From assembly GCA_036852015.1 (NCBI GenBank), contig JAANDG010000356.1, positions 62,001 through 126,000 of the forward strand: DNA of 64,000 nucleotides, in the 5' to 3' direction. The stretch comes from Pelodera strongyloides. Lineage: Eukaryota; Nematoda; Chromadorea; Rhabditida; Rhabditidae. This document shows positions 1 through 11,339 of this stretch, in pieces (position 1 is the first letter of the stretch; every line of letters starts with the position of its first letter). The notes beneath the pieces were generated by a model. The model saw nothing but the letters and a program-made list of their open reading frames with translations. It searched no databases and was not told the origin of the DNA. The position numbers and the translations under genes are program-made.

Positions 1-28
1 TTATAGTTAATTGATTTTGTCACCATTA

Positions 29-150
29 ACGTATGTTATGTAAAATGTTATGTATGTTACCATTACCGTATGTTATGTAAAATATTATGTAACCGTATGT
101 TGTTTGTTATTACCGTATGTTACCGTATGTTACCGTATGTTATGTAACCG
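29..150. repeat. Short degenerate tandem repeat (CCGTATGTTATGTAA-like)
   Basis: The words GTATGTTATGTAA, CCGTATGTTA and TACCGTATGT recur many times in about 120 bases. It is AT-rich simple-repeat DNA with no coding potential seen. Copies are degenerate and vary in length, so the unit size is approximate. Confidence 0.7.
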
Positions 151-801
151 TATAAAATACATTGCTTACCCCAGCAGGTGTATGTAATATGGATGTCCGT
201 TGTCAACTCTCGACTCTTCAATGCAATCTGTGAGAAGATACACGGATTCCGGGTCCTCAGCGCTTGCCTAATATGCAAATTTTCAATCGGCTCATACGCT
301 AAAGATATAGGCTCCTATTTTCCGTAACCAACACTCTGCTGCGCTGTATGTAGAAAAAATATTGTTTGAGAGTATTGTCATTATGTGTGGTTTCTACTGA
401 TTTATCCCTTAGAAATATGAAAAGATACCTTTGTTCCTGAGTTAAAGTCCTCTAGTTGAATGATCACTCTTTTTCTTTTTGCGGTTTCTTTTATTTCATC
501 GTCGTTTAGCTGAAAGTACTCTTACTTAGTGCCGGCGAATCAGCGAAGTTCTGAACTTTGACTTCCATGCATATCAAACAACTGGTAGATCTTTCTTCTG
601 TCACACATCTTATACTAATTGATACTCTTGAGACCGTTTCTGTGATTGTCAGTAATAGAACTAGAGAAAGAGTTATATGGAGATCCAGATACAGAGAGAT
701 ACATAGAGAGGGAGAGAATTGGTGAATGTCACAGAGAGGGAAACATAGCTGAAGGAAAAGAGAGATATTGAAGGAGAAAAGAAAGAAAGGGAGCTAATAG
801 G

Positions 802-834
<33 letters not shown>

Positions 835-3638
835 GGAGAGAGAGAGGGAGTTTCTTAACTAGTTTCCACTTGACTTGTTCTCTATCATAATTGTTGTAGT
901 TGTACGTGTACAAGACACTATTCGCGGCCGTTCCGCTTACCAAATTCTAGTTTTGCTTTTTACTTTTCTCCCATGCATTTCATACTTTCCATTCACAATC
1001 AACTATCCATATCGGGGAACGCATCAGCTTGGTTCTACTTTTCGTTTTCTTGTCCATAACTATTTTCTTGTGTCCCCCGAAAACTACATATCATTTTGTT
1101 TAGCTTACACATCCAAATTGCAGAATTCAAGGAGTTTACGCATTTGCTTATGGTTAGGAAAAATGAACAATTATTATTTATTACCTACAACTGGCTGTTG
1201 CTAGAGTGGTTATACTTTGGTGGTCATACTTCCTCGAGTAAACGTTAAGCACTTGCTTTACTTTCTTAGTTTCCCTGATCTATGGAAATAAGACAAAATC
1301 AATTAGCTAAATATGTATGTTAAAATACAACAAACCAGTGCATGGATGAGACCTCTTTCATTACGGAAGTCTTTGAACGTCGAAATCAGATTAATCCTCA
1401 TAATCTGAATAATTATCGATTTTTGTAGAAACTTCGTTTAATCGATAATCATGCCGTGCTATTTACTAAGGTATCCTCGCTGCACCGCCTCCCTATGTAT
1501 ACTAAATGTAAATGGGCATAAAAGTAGTTTTTTCCGTTGGGCCCCCACAATAGAGTCTAACGTCCATAGCGCTAAAAAGATTTTTTTTGCTCCAGATCGA
1601 TTAGTATGAAAATCAATATGTTTATTTCCCTTAGTATGTTAAATTTCCTGTTTTCGGCTAGGTGTTTTCCCTGCCAGTTTCCCTAAGTGGAACATTGTGG
1701 CAAACGGGATTTCCATCCATAAAAGAGAATGTTTTTGCGGACATTTGCGGCTTGGGATGAAAAGAAGCGATTTCGTGTTTTAAGCACCGAATAAGGATGG
1801 AAAATCAAATCATTATGGATCACATGGTTTTTTTGAATTAACGACACTTTTTTAATTGTTCTGTATCTTGTATTGCAAAGACACTGTAATGCGTTTACAC
1901 AATTTAGAACTTGAAGCTTTTTTTTTAAAGAATTAGGCCCAACGTAAAAAATGTTTCTGGAAGAAAACAACAGTGATAATGATTGTGAAAACCAACTTAC
2001 ATTGCACTGAACAGACACTGAACAGAAAAATGCGGAATATTGTTGCTCAAACTATACATCCCGCTACTAACGGTTATCCGTCTGCCAATGATGAGACCCT
2101 TGTCTACCTTCATATTTTTAATTGGGCCTTGCATTAGAAATTAACATTAACATATTGATATTTGATATTTAAAGGAGACAAAATGACTTGCCTTCCAAGT
2201 TGTGTGACTTTTCTTGGGTACTTTCTCTGGTCGTATTGTTTCTTTCCATAAATCATCGTATCTAAATTAAGAGATTTTTTTATTCCAAGTTTATCTTGAA
2301 AACGTTGGGCATTACATAATTACATTAGTATTCCATAATTTCGAAGGGTTTTCAAATAATATAACATGTGGAAATCACTGGTATATGTCTCAAAAAAATA
2401 AGTAACATTGACACTGTTACAACACTTGAATTTCATATTTTCATGCTTTCAACCTTATTTATCTAACCAATAAATAAAAATTAATTGTTCAAAACCTTGC
2501 CTTTCCGGTTGAAATGTCCCATCGCTTGAGGTTGTGCAGCCCATTTTCCCCGGAAATTATAGGCTAAGGCAACTTTTCAAATTTTGGAATCTCAACTGAG
2601 CGCCGTCTTATTTTATTTTACTCTCTACGGGCCAATTTTTTATCTTTTTTCAAAATTACACAGGTGTTATGATAATGCTCGTCCTGCTCTAGGCTCTAGT
2701 GTCTTGCAATTAGACTTCCCTCCTAATCTTTGTTTATTAATTAGTTTTCAAACCGAATTAGGCGCTCATTTAGACTGATTTGATTATGATTGCACAAAAA
2801 CGGGTATTTCTTTTTCTCAGTTAATTTCTCAAAAGACAAGTGAGAGGAGTAGAGAAGCAGAGATGCGGAAAGTTAGAGAGGGATCGGAAAATAGAGAGAG
2901 AGAGAAACAGAGAGAGAGAGAGGGAGAGAAAGGGAGAGAGAGAATAGCTCTCCCTGCTAAGCTCCAACCGGTTCCCATGCAATGGGACCTGCCCAGCTAC
3001 ATCTCTCTTTATCCCCCGGGGAACTAGCCTTCCCTTCCCCTTAGCGAGGAAGCTTTTACCCATTATCGTTCACTATGAACCAGTCTATTTTTCCTAGGTT
3101 ATCACTAGTTTTTGCTACTTTTGGGAAACTAAATATATGATTTCAGTCTTGAAGTTTTTTCGCATCTGATGATGAATTCCTTCATACAGTAATCAAAATT
3201 GTGCAATTTCTATAAGGCACTTCTCGCCGGCCAAGTATTGTTTCTACACGTAAATAAAAATACAGCAGGAACAAAAACTAGTACATAGTGATCAGAATAA
3301 ATACATCAATTTAAATAAACGTTTAAAGCGGTATAAACGCCGGTTCTTGAACTATATTGCCATATAGTGTATAGTGTATGCAAATAACTGCGCGGTCCTG
3401 CGTTTTTTTTTCTAAAAAAAATTTATATACAACTCATGGGAATGCAGGTGTCCTATATTAATCTCAAAAACCGGTCGTTATGTCGCATTAAAACACAAAT
3501 AAGGAAAGTAGTTGCTGTTCTGCCAAGTGTTCTTCACAAGACTATTCAGAAATTCTCGTGTGTTTCTAAGGAACGTTGAATTTTCAATGAACCTTCTGTA
3601 CTTGCTAATATGCTTTGCAACCTCAAGATAAAGACAAT
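151..3638. other. Stretch without a supported gene
   Basis: I see no exon series with matching splice phases here. It holds GA-rich tracts at about 661-850 (ending in a run of GA dinucleotides) and 2868-2950, plus AT-rich DNA. Short inverted words occur around 1385-1450 (repeats of ATAATC and ATCGATAA). Bases 3327-3360 resemble one end of the TTAA palindromic elements found elsewhere. The longest open frames are about 110 codons and look random in composition. Confidence 0.6.
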
Positions 3639-4082
3639 TTAAAGGGAGAGGCCCACGAGAAGAAAGTCGCCCTAATGACCGGTACTTCAGAAATATTACT
3701 GTGAAAACCGCATTAACTTGAAGCCTAGAACTCACAGAGTTATTCCCCATCAAACAGTTCGGCCAGGTACCGTAGTCAGCAAAGTCAAAATTCGTTTTTA
3801 CGGTTGATATCCGTTCATTTGCATTCTTTCTCCACATAATAATGGTCAAACGAACAAATATCATTCCTACGCTTATAAAGAGTCGTTTCCAATACAGTAA
3901 TGCCCTAAAAGCGCGCAAAAATTGCTTCTGGCTACGGTACCTGGCCGAACTGTTTACCGGAGAATAACTCAGTGAGTTCTAGGCTTCAAGCATTGCGGTT
4001 TTCACAGTAATATTTCTGAAATTCCGGACATTCTGTGCAAATAAATTGAGGAAAGCTTTTTCCTCGTGGGCCTCTCCCTTTA
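3639..4082. mobile_element. TTAA-flanked palindromic element, CCCACGAG family
   Basis: TTAA occurs at both ends (3639 and 4079). The outer words are TTAAAGGGAGAGGCCCACGA on the left and the matching CTCGTGGGCCTCTCCCTTTAA-type end on the right. Arms of roughly 150 bases are inverted copies; for example CAGAAATATTACTGTGAAAA and CAGTTCGGCCAGGTACCGTA appear on the left and reversed on the right. No transposase frame is present, so it is a non-autonomous MITE-like element. It ends about 50 bases before the start codon of the channel gene. Confidence 0.8.
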
Positions 4083-4122
4083 AAGCAAAACAAATAATTA
4101 AGCATAAATTGTATATTTTTCA

Positions 4123-4128
4123 TTTCAG
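4123..4128 (+). promoter_or_regulatory. Possible trans-splice acceptor before the channel gene
   Basis: TTTCAG lies four bases upstream of the ATG at 4133 in an AT-rich run. In nematodes this is the usual placement of a spliced-leader acceptor. An ordinary cis intron with an upstream 5'UTR exon would look the same, so this is an inference. Confidence 0.45.
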
Positions 4129-4132
4129 GTCG

Positions 4133-7100
4133 ATGTTGCGACGGGTTACTTTACTGCTCTTTTTTCTTCAATTAGGTAAGTCATCTCTATAGTTTTCAAG
4201 CAAACTACGTAGTGTTATTGTTTTTTTTAACCTTTTTGAAGATGCATGGTCACAAAAAAACCAGCTTTCTTGGGATGGCATTTGTTTTCACGCGCTGTGG
4301 TTTTCAGCTAATACCAACATCATATAGTGAGAAAGTTGCAGCGTATTGGTTTTTCGTGTGCCTGACCCTTTAATAACTTGTTCATTCGGCGGCCTTGAAA
4401 CCTGTCGGTTACAAGCAATTCTAAACTGTTGTTTTCGTTCCGAGCCGGTTTAACACCGAAAAACGTTGCGCGGCGAATGATTGCAAAGAGATCGTTTTCT
4501 AATGAAATTGATGACAATTTACCGGAAACTGGAAAATAACGCGTGCTTTGCAATGGTTTTAGCAACCCACTGTTTTTCAGAGGATGGTGTTAAAGAGGCA
4601 GTGTGTTTGAATTTGGCACATGGGCAAATCAGAATACTCAAACATTTTGATGGCTGCATTGCTGCACGCTGATATGCTTAGTTTTTATGTTACGTGTATT
4701 GACATTGTAGTTACTTTGGACGACACATTTTATTTTTTTTTTATGAAAAATTAATTGCACTCTATATGGCGAATGCATTGAAGGTAACAAACGGAAATAA
4801 TTCGGAATATATTTATTTTTCTTCTTTTTTTCAGTCAATTCCGAGTGTGAAGATGCGGACAAGAAATGCACTGAGTGGGCCGCACAGGGAGAATGCTCGA
4901 CAAATGCAGTTTGGTGAGAAATATATATTATCTTCGTAAATATACCTTACCCGAGGTTCTTGAGCAAGTTTTGTAAGAAAGACGTTGCGCATATAAAAAT
5001 ACTCATTATGCGGTGTTTATCATAGTTTTCGACGCCACTAGTAATTTATGTCAAACAAAACAATACACAACTTGTCTTGTGGTCATCAGCAGATAAGCCT
5101 GAGCACGGTTGTTTCTTGTACATCTCAAAAAGCATAGATTTAGTCTTCGTTCAATAGATTAGCGTCGTTGAAAGTAGGAATCTACCGTAATAAAAGTTGC
5201 CGTGTCTGTAAACTAGTTTCTCCATGTAATTGTTGTGGGGAGCGTTTTCTTACTTTGTAGCTGTAGCAAAACCACCACAAAGCTAAAGCAGAACCAGAAG
5301 AATACAATGTATACAAAAAAGAGCCAGAAATTGAGTTTTTCCCAGACGTTCTGTGCCAAAAAATTTTTTCGAAAGATTTCCCCATTTTTAAAGGCTGTCC
5401 TCCGTATTTGTTCATTAAATTTTGGTTACAGGATGATGGCCAATTGCCGAAAGAGTTGTCATTCTTGTCAAGGAGGAGATAGAGCATGGAAACTAAGAAC
5501 ACATATTCAGGTAGATAACATTCAGAATAGTTATTTTAGTTTTTTAAAGCGAAATACCGGCCGGTTTTTGAAACGCATCTCAATTACTGGCATTCCTATG
5601 CATTTATGCAAGGTGGGGTCTAATTGCGGTCTAGTTTTTAGTCTAATTTTTGCTCATTTGCATATGCTGCATAATAAATCAGGTGTACGCAATGCGCTTC
5701 AAAAACCGGACGGTATTTTGCTTTAAGTTGTCAAGCGTATCTCACCAGAGACAGACTTCCAATCAAATCCAGTTAAACTAGATGGCATAGTGTAGATTAT
5801 GTATACTAATGAATATAATAAATTATTATTTTTCTACCTCGAATACGGTAGAAACTGGCTGGAAGTTTGTTGACCATTAGGTCCTTTCGGTTTTCCTGGC
5901 TGTTTGCTACTTATTTATGTATTAGGAATTACTCGTAATTGATTGAGAACCCTCGGCGTCACATAATGTATAAACTAAAGACTAAACCTCTTTGAGCAAT
6001 CCTACTCAAACGAGACTGACATGAAGACGAGAGATGTGAGAGTCGAGAGTGTTAGAGTGAACAATGTGGAACTGGTACTGTACTTTATACACATTTTATT
6101 TTATTTTTTGCCTGCTAGTCGGGTTTCCATACCCATACGACAATAAACGACAACACGACGAGTTTCATTGTGATAGTGATGCACACCCTGTGGTGTTATT
6201 TAATAAATAAATAAATAAATAAACTCTAACATATGATTTGCAGTATGTCAAACAGCCAAACTATATTTTTCCATCATGGCACCAACAAATTAGCTTATAA
6301 AGTTAGTTCTGGCCAAAAGATTATAACGATAGCTTTTAGACTAGAAGAAATCTTCGAGCAGTTTATTAATCAAATCATTTAGGATGAAAGGCGACAAACT
6401 GTAAAAGTATTCGGAAGGATGGTTTTGGTAAGTGTATTATTTTCAACCATTTTCAGCTTTTTGCATATTTTTAAATTTTCAAAAAAAAATAATAAAAAGC
6501 TTCTGCTACATAAGCCTGTATAGGGAATAGTTGCGCGTAATTGGATATCATTTCCCAGCTCACTTCTCATAAAATTAAGAAAATTGAAGGTTATTATAAT
6601 TTCCCTGAAGGTCGCACTTTGTAGCCTTTTGCAGAGTTGGAACGATACAAAACTAGTGTGGGACAAGGACCAATGGGGTCTTTCATGGCTCAATTTCTAT
6701 TGGATTCAAATTTGGACCCCTCAAATTGTACAGATTAACGGGTTGGTGAGCTTGTGTTTAAATAATAATTATAATTAATATACAAAAGCTTGTGTGTTTT
6801 ATTTTATGATGCTTACTTATGGGAAGCAATTGAAGGTAAGCTTTCTAGTTAATAATATTTTAGAGAAAGCAATGAGGAAACTTTAGCCACAGGAGAGAGG
6901 CAGTAGGGTTTACTTTAGAAAAATGGGCGATGGTTTATTATTTTGTAATGCATCTACTTTTTCATTTATTATTTTGTTTGTAAATGTAATTCACCATAAA
7001 TGCTTTGGGGCTCACCAACTAAAGCTAAGGACACAATTTTCGTTACCAACTAACGAGTACAGCTTTGGGAGGTGCAACCGCAGAGGAACATACTTTTCCA

Positions 7101-9816
7101 CTAAAAAAAGTAGGATCACAATAAATTGACATGAGTTAATTCATTAATCTTTTAACTATAAAATTTCAGTGGTTCTTCTACAACTGGCGGTTCAATCGCT
7201 AGCAAGGTGCTCGCGGCAAATTACACTGGACAAGTCTACCTATGGGTCGATTTTAACTTTGTGTAAGAGTGCTTATTTATTATTCAGCAATGCTATCGTC
7301 GTGTTTATATGAAGAAACAAAAATGAAAATGTACTATTTTAGAGCACCATATCAATTCGTCTACGAGGAGTTCCCCATTGATATACAGAGAGTAAGCTAT
7401 GAATTTATGTAAAAAGTTCGAAAAGTGCACCTTCAGACGCCATATTCACCACTCAATTACGCGTTGGGGATTTCCCCGTCTTTTTCTCTGCGTGTCGCAC
7501 TTTAGAATGCTATTTTCTGTCCCCAGGGAACATTTCGATCATTTCCCCGAGAGAGGGAACAGGAGTGGTGAATATGGCCTCAGCAGAAAACATCTAGCGC
7601 CATTTTGCAAAATATATGCGTATGCGAGACCTAGGCCTCTATGCTTCTATAATGAAAACCACTGATAAAAGAACCTTTTATACAATGCGCTTTACGTTGT
7701 TTTTAATACAAATCAATAGTTTTTTTCTTCCCCTTGAAATTTGCGAAAACACTAAAATTTAGCTTTCCTATAATTTGTATTCCATTCCTTCTAGGTATGT
7801 TACAAATTCGACGACAAGCGCCTAATGGCAGTGAAATTCTCCGTGGCAGAAGGAATAAAAAATAAGGAAAGAGAGGAATTTGCAGACACACGAGTCACCG
7901 GATGGTCTATTGAGCAATTGGAAATGAAGGTAAGAGTTTTGAATTATATTTGTCAGAGATCTTTTCTCAAAACTTGCCACAACCCCCTGGCGCCTCCCTG
8001 CCATCACATAATTCTGCATACCTGATATAACAAAAATAACAACATTTGGCAGGTTAGTATCATACCGTGGGAAACCAAAAACCCGATTTCGCCCCGACAT
8101 CGAGGTTTTCACTTTCCTGTGTAGACTGTATTGTATTGTTAGTCGTGATTTTTTTTTGGATTTTCATGTTTTTGTAGAAATGAAATGCATTCAGGAATCC
8201 GCTTACACAATCACCACACTTTCTGATTGGCACAAAAACCCATTCGATGTACAAGCGGCCAATTGCGAGGCGAGTTAATAATAATAATCTTTGTTTATTG
8301 GCTCGCATATGTGACTGACGGAGTGGATCAACTGATTTGCATTGCAAGAATGATGTACCCACCCAGATTCGGTTCATGTAATGGACCTAAAATATCCGGG
8401 TTAGGGCGGTAGCTCCGAAGCTCCAAGTCCTTTTTTGGATCTTTTGTTTTTTGTTCAGATGTGCGTGACACTTCGTCGGAACGCCGTGTATTTCGTGGCG
8501 GAAATGCTGCTTCCAGCCCTCATTACGTCTCTTTTCACCATTTCCGCTGTATTCTTCCAGGTGATTTTAGCGAAAAAAGTAATGCTGATCTTGCGTGAAA
8601 ACAGCATAGGACAACACCCAAAATGACTCAAGATAACAATTTCAAATCGCTGCGAAAATGTGTACAACACTTACCATTAGCTACCATCTTGTTTATTAAA
8701 TAGGCCCACGAGAAAAATTTCCGGATTTCTGGATTTCCGGACACGCTGTGCAAGTAAATTGAAGAAAACGCTTTTCTCGTGGGCCTGTCCCTTTAATGTC
8801 TCTTCTCTGGTGCGAGTATTACTGTGGATTTATTGCAGCTCTCGAAGACGCAGCCAATCCTCCTCGGATTCTCTGTAGTCGCACAAATTCTGTCTTTGAT
8901 TCTCGTTTCACAGAGATTACCATCATTCACAACACATACACCAACTATTTGTAAGTTGTCATCCTTCTTTATTTATTTTTTTCTCTCCAAGTTCAAGCAA
9001 GTATTGCAATCAGTAAAACTTGTTGCTACGTATTAAATTTCAAAAATATTGTAGAAGCATAGTGCTTGCTTTAATCCGGTAACCGTCATGTTCATTTATA
9101 AAACAAGAATCCTACCGTAAACAAACATAAATATCTAATTTTCAGTGAAATACGCCGGTTTCAACCTTTCGATGACGGCTATTCTCTTTGTCGTTTCTCT
9201 GTTTTTGGAGAGATTGGCTTCCACTCCGTGTGATATTCCTCCTCCTCATTCAATGGACAGACTAGCGGCTATTGTGGATACAGTACTACCTTTGCCAAAG
9301 GTCAGAGACTTTGTTTATAATGTTTATGTGGCCTTCAGAGCGTTTCCAGAAAAGGCATGATATGAATGTACTTGGGGAGATGCGTCTCCGAATTGTCATA
9401 TTGAACTGAAATTGAAATTGAAAGGGGAGACCGAATAGAAGTTGGGAAAATAGGCGCAACTCATCTCATAAAGAATCAAGTGTTTTTCTACTACAAACCG
9501 ATCGATAACATATTCGTTTATCAGCCGATAATCCATTTAAAAAGACTCTTTGTGTGAAATATATTATTTACTGTGTCAGCAAAGTTCCATAGCATATTTC
9601 ATTGCACAAATAAAACGTGACGTGATCTTAAATTCCCCTTGAAAGCTCAGGATTTAAAAGCAAAATATAAAAACAAGATTCTTTGGATTTCAGAAGTCCA
9701 AGCACGAGGACGAGTCCCTCAAGTATGCCGGAGTGGCCCATGGTCTCAACCACCTCGCTTTCGTATTCGCCCTTTTCCTGTATCTCATCGTCATTACATT
9801 CAGTTTCATCTTTTAA
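4133..9816 (+). CDS. Cys-loop ligand-gated ion channel subunit with N-terminal ShKT domain
   Basis: Thirteen exons: 4133-4175, 4835-4913, 5432-5510, 6383-6427, 6635-6741, 7170-7262, 7343-7391, 7795-7929, 8195-8269, 8459-8560, 8839-8950, 9146-9300 and 9694-9816. Together they are 1197 coding bases (398 aa) with phases that join. A signal-like start (MLRRVTLLLFFLQL) is followed by a six-cysteine ShKT module, about residues 18-52. Next comes a Cys-loop receptor ligand-binding region, recognised from SWNDTKLVW, WIQIWTPQIVQIN and the FPIDIQRVC segment. Four membrane segments follow: M1 (YFVAEMLLPALITSLFTISA), M2 (ILLGFSVVAQILSLILV), M3 (FNLSMTAILFVVSLFLERL) and M4 (near LAFVFALFLYLIVITFSFIF) just before the stop. 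Such proteins form pentameric channels at the plasma membrane; the ligand cannot be read here. The first Cys of the Cys-loop is absent and the residues before M2 lack the usual GE motif. The intron after 8269 appears to use a GC donor. A possible extra exon at 8053-8118 is open but would lengthen loop F unusually. Confidence 0.82.
5544..5726. mobile_element. TTAA-flanked palindromic element, CCGGCCGG family
   Basis: It begins TTAAAGCGAAATACCGGCCG and ends CGGTATTTTGCTTTAA, with TTAA at both edges. The inner words GAAACGCATC and GATGCG-type words are inverted. It sits in an intron of the channel gene. Similar copies occur at 27844, 39031, 46205, 54651 and 62537. Confidence 0.8.
8696..8796. mobile_element. 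Short TTAA-flanked palindromic element, CCCACGAG family
   Basis: TTAA occurs at 8696 and 8793, with TAGGCCCACGAGAAAA inverted against TTTTCTCGTGGGCCTG. It is about 100 bases, a deleted relative of the element at 3639-4082, and lies in the intron between the M1 and M2 exons of the channel gene. Confidence 0.7.
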
Positions 9817-9971
9817 CTTAAATTAATATTTATCGATTGTTTATTGATTTAATTGCTCATGTGATATCGATCGATTCCGGTTGTTTTCGTTAGGAATCAC
9901 TGCCAAATATTTATATACAAATTCAAGGAGAAATGTACAAAGAATGCTAGAATCGCAGCAGTGAATTGATT

Positions 9972-9977
9972 AATAAA
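9972..9977 (+). terminator. Poly(A) signal candidate for the channel gene
   Basis: AATAAA lies about 155 bases after the stop codon at 9816, a plausible nematode 3'UTR length. No closer perfect signal was seen. Confidence 0.4.
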
Positions 9978-10599
9978 GTGTGATATTAATGTCTCGATGT
10001 TTATGGTTCAAATGCCAAAATTTGACGGGATCCGCTCATGGATGCTTATTTTCGACGATGTTTGTTGGTCATGATGTATAATGAGCAATTAACTGAAACA
10101 TTTTTTATAAAACATAAAATTATGCTTTTGGCGAAACATGGCGAAGGAAATGATACTCTAGTAACATAACATTACATTTATTACGAGAACAAAGTATCGC
10201 GCAAGTTTTGATAAGGCCATTAACAACGAATAAATGGATAATAATACAAATAAAACAGATGAAAATGCACTATCAAAAATAAAATAAACGACATATGTTT
10301 CAACAAATTTACAAATTTACAGGAATAGAGCAGTGTTTTTCTCAGTCATATATGTCAATACATACAAACAAAACCTTCTGGTGCGAACCTTCTGTGTTTT
10401 TGTTTCCGAATGTTTGTGTATCTCGTAACGTGCGTAACGTGCGCGAAATGATAAAAGATAAAACGTACGCGATGAGCTAGTGCATTGAGCTTTCTAGGAG
10501 AATCTCCAAAATAAAAACTTTTTCTGGAAAGAACTGGTCAGTGCGCGAAAATTAAAACACCAAGGTGTCATTCATTTTTTCAAGGACGGAAAAACAGAA

Positions 10600-10790
10600 C
10601 ATACACAGGAAAGTGGAAACCCCGATATGGCCCCGATTATTTCTCGAAAAACCACGATATGGCCCCGATCATTTCACAAAACCCCAATATGACCCCGATT
10701 ATTTTCCAGAAAACCCGAATATGGCCCCGATCAAGCCCCGATTTTTCGAGGGACGTGATATGGGCCATATCGGGGCTCTGGTTTCCCATG
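10600..10790. mobile_element. Palindromic repeat with internal CCCCGATATGG units
   Basis: The outer words ACACAGGAAAGTGGAAACCC and the inverted GGGCTCTGGTTTCCCATG bound several copies of a roughly 30-base unit (ATATGGCCCCGATYATTT...). A sister copy lies at about 16005-16262. No protein is encoded. Confidence 0.65.
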
Positions 10791-11236
10791 CGCGAAAAAG
10801 TTAAAAGTTAATTGTTCTTCGCACGCCATTTCATTGCTTCTGGCATCCTCCATATTTCTCATACGCCCTTAGTACCTTCCCGAATTCATAAGCCAGTATT
10901 CAATTCGCACGATTATGGCACCTTCAGTAGTACATAAACTTCAACTTGGACTTGAACCCCTGACGACTCATTCCACTACATCGTCACACGGTCACGCCGT
11001 TTTGAATGATTTAAAAACCCCATGTGCATGTTTACTATTCTCAATTAGTTCTTACGAAAACTGCTTGAAGCAAATTCTAACAAAAATAGTTGTGAGCGTT
11101 TATATAAAGAGAAAGACTTGTCACTTTGTTAAGCGGATTAAACCAAAATTCGCTTATTGCTTCTTGTTGCATTTAGATAAGATAAACGGTTTTGCGCCAA
11201 AAAAAAATGGATAATCAGAATTCTTTAAAACAACAT

Positions 11237-11242
11237 TTTATT
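11237..11242 (-). terminator. Poly(A) signal candidate for the collagen gene
   Basis: AATAAA on the minus strand lies about 98 bases beyond the collagen stop codon, a typical 3'UTR distance in nematodes. Confidence 0.5.
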
Positions 11243-11339
11243 GCAAATAAATAGTGCCATGATGGCGTATTGCACCAAATGGGTGTATTGATCGATCCAC
11301 CACCGTGATGGTTTCGTGGCGAAAGACTGGTTACTGTAT

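Larger units (their letters stand above)
9817..11236. other. Intergenic stretch between channel and collagen genes
   Basis: The stretch is AT-rich with no exon series. It contains the repeat at about 10600-10790 described separately. The neighbouring genes converge here: the channel gene on + and the collagen gene on -. Confidence 0.55.

Noticed and set aside
8053..8118. Possible extra exon of the channel gene
   Set aside because: It is open and phase-neutral, but would add 22 residues into a region that already aligns well without it, and its donor (GTGTAG) is poor. Kept only as a possibility.
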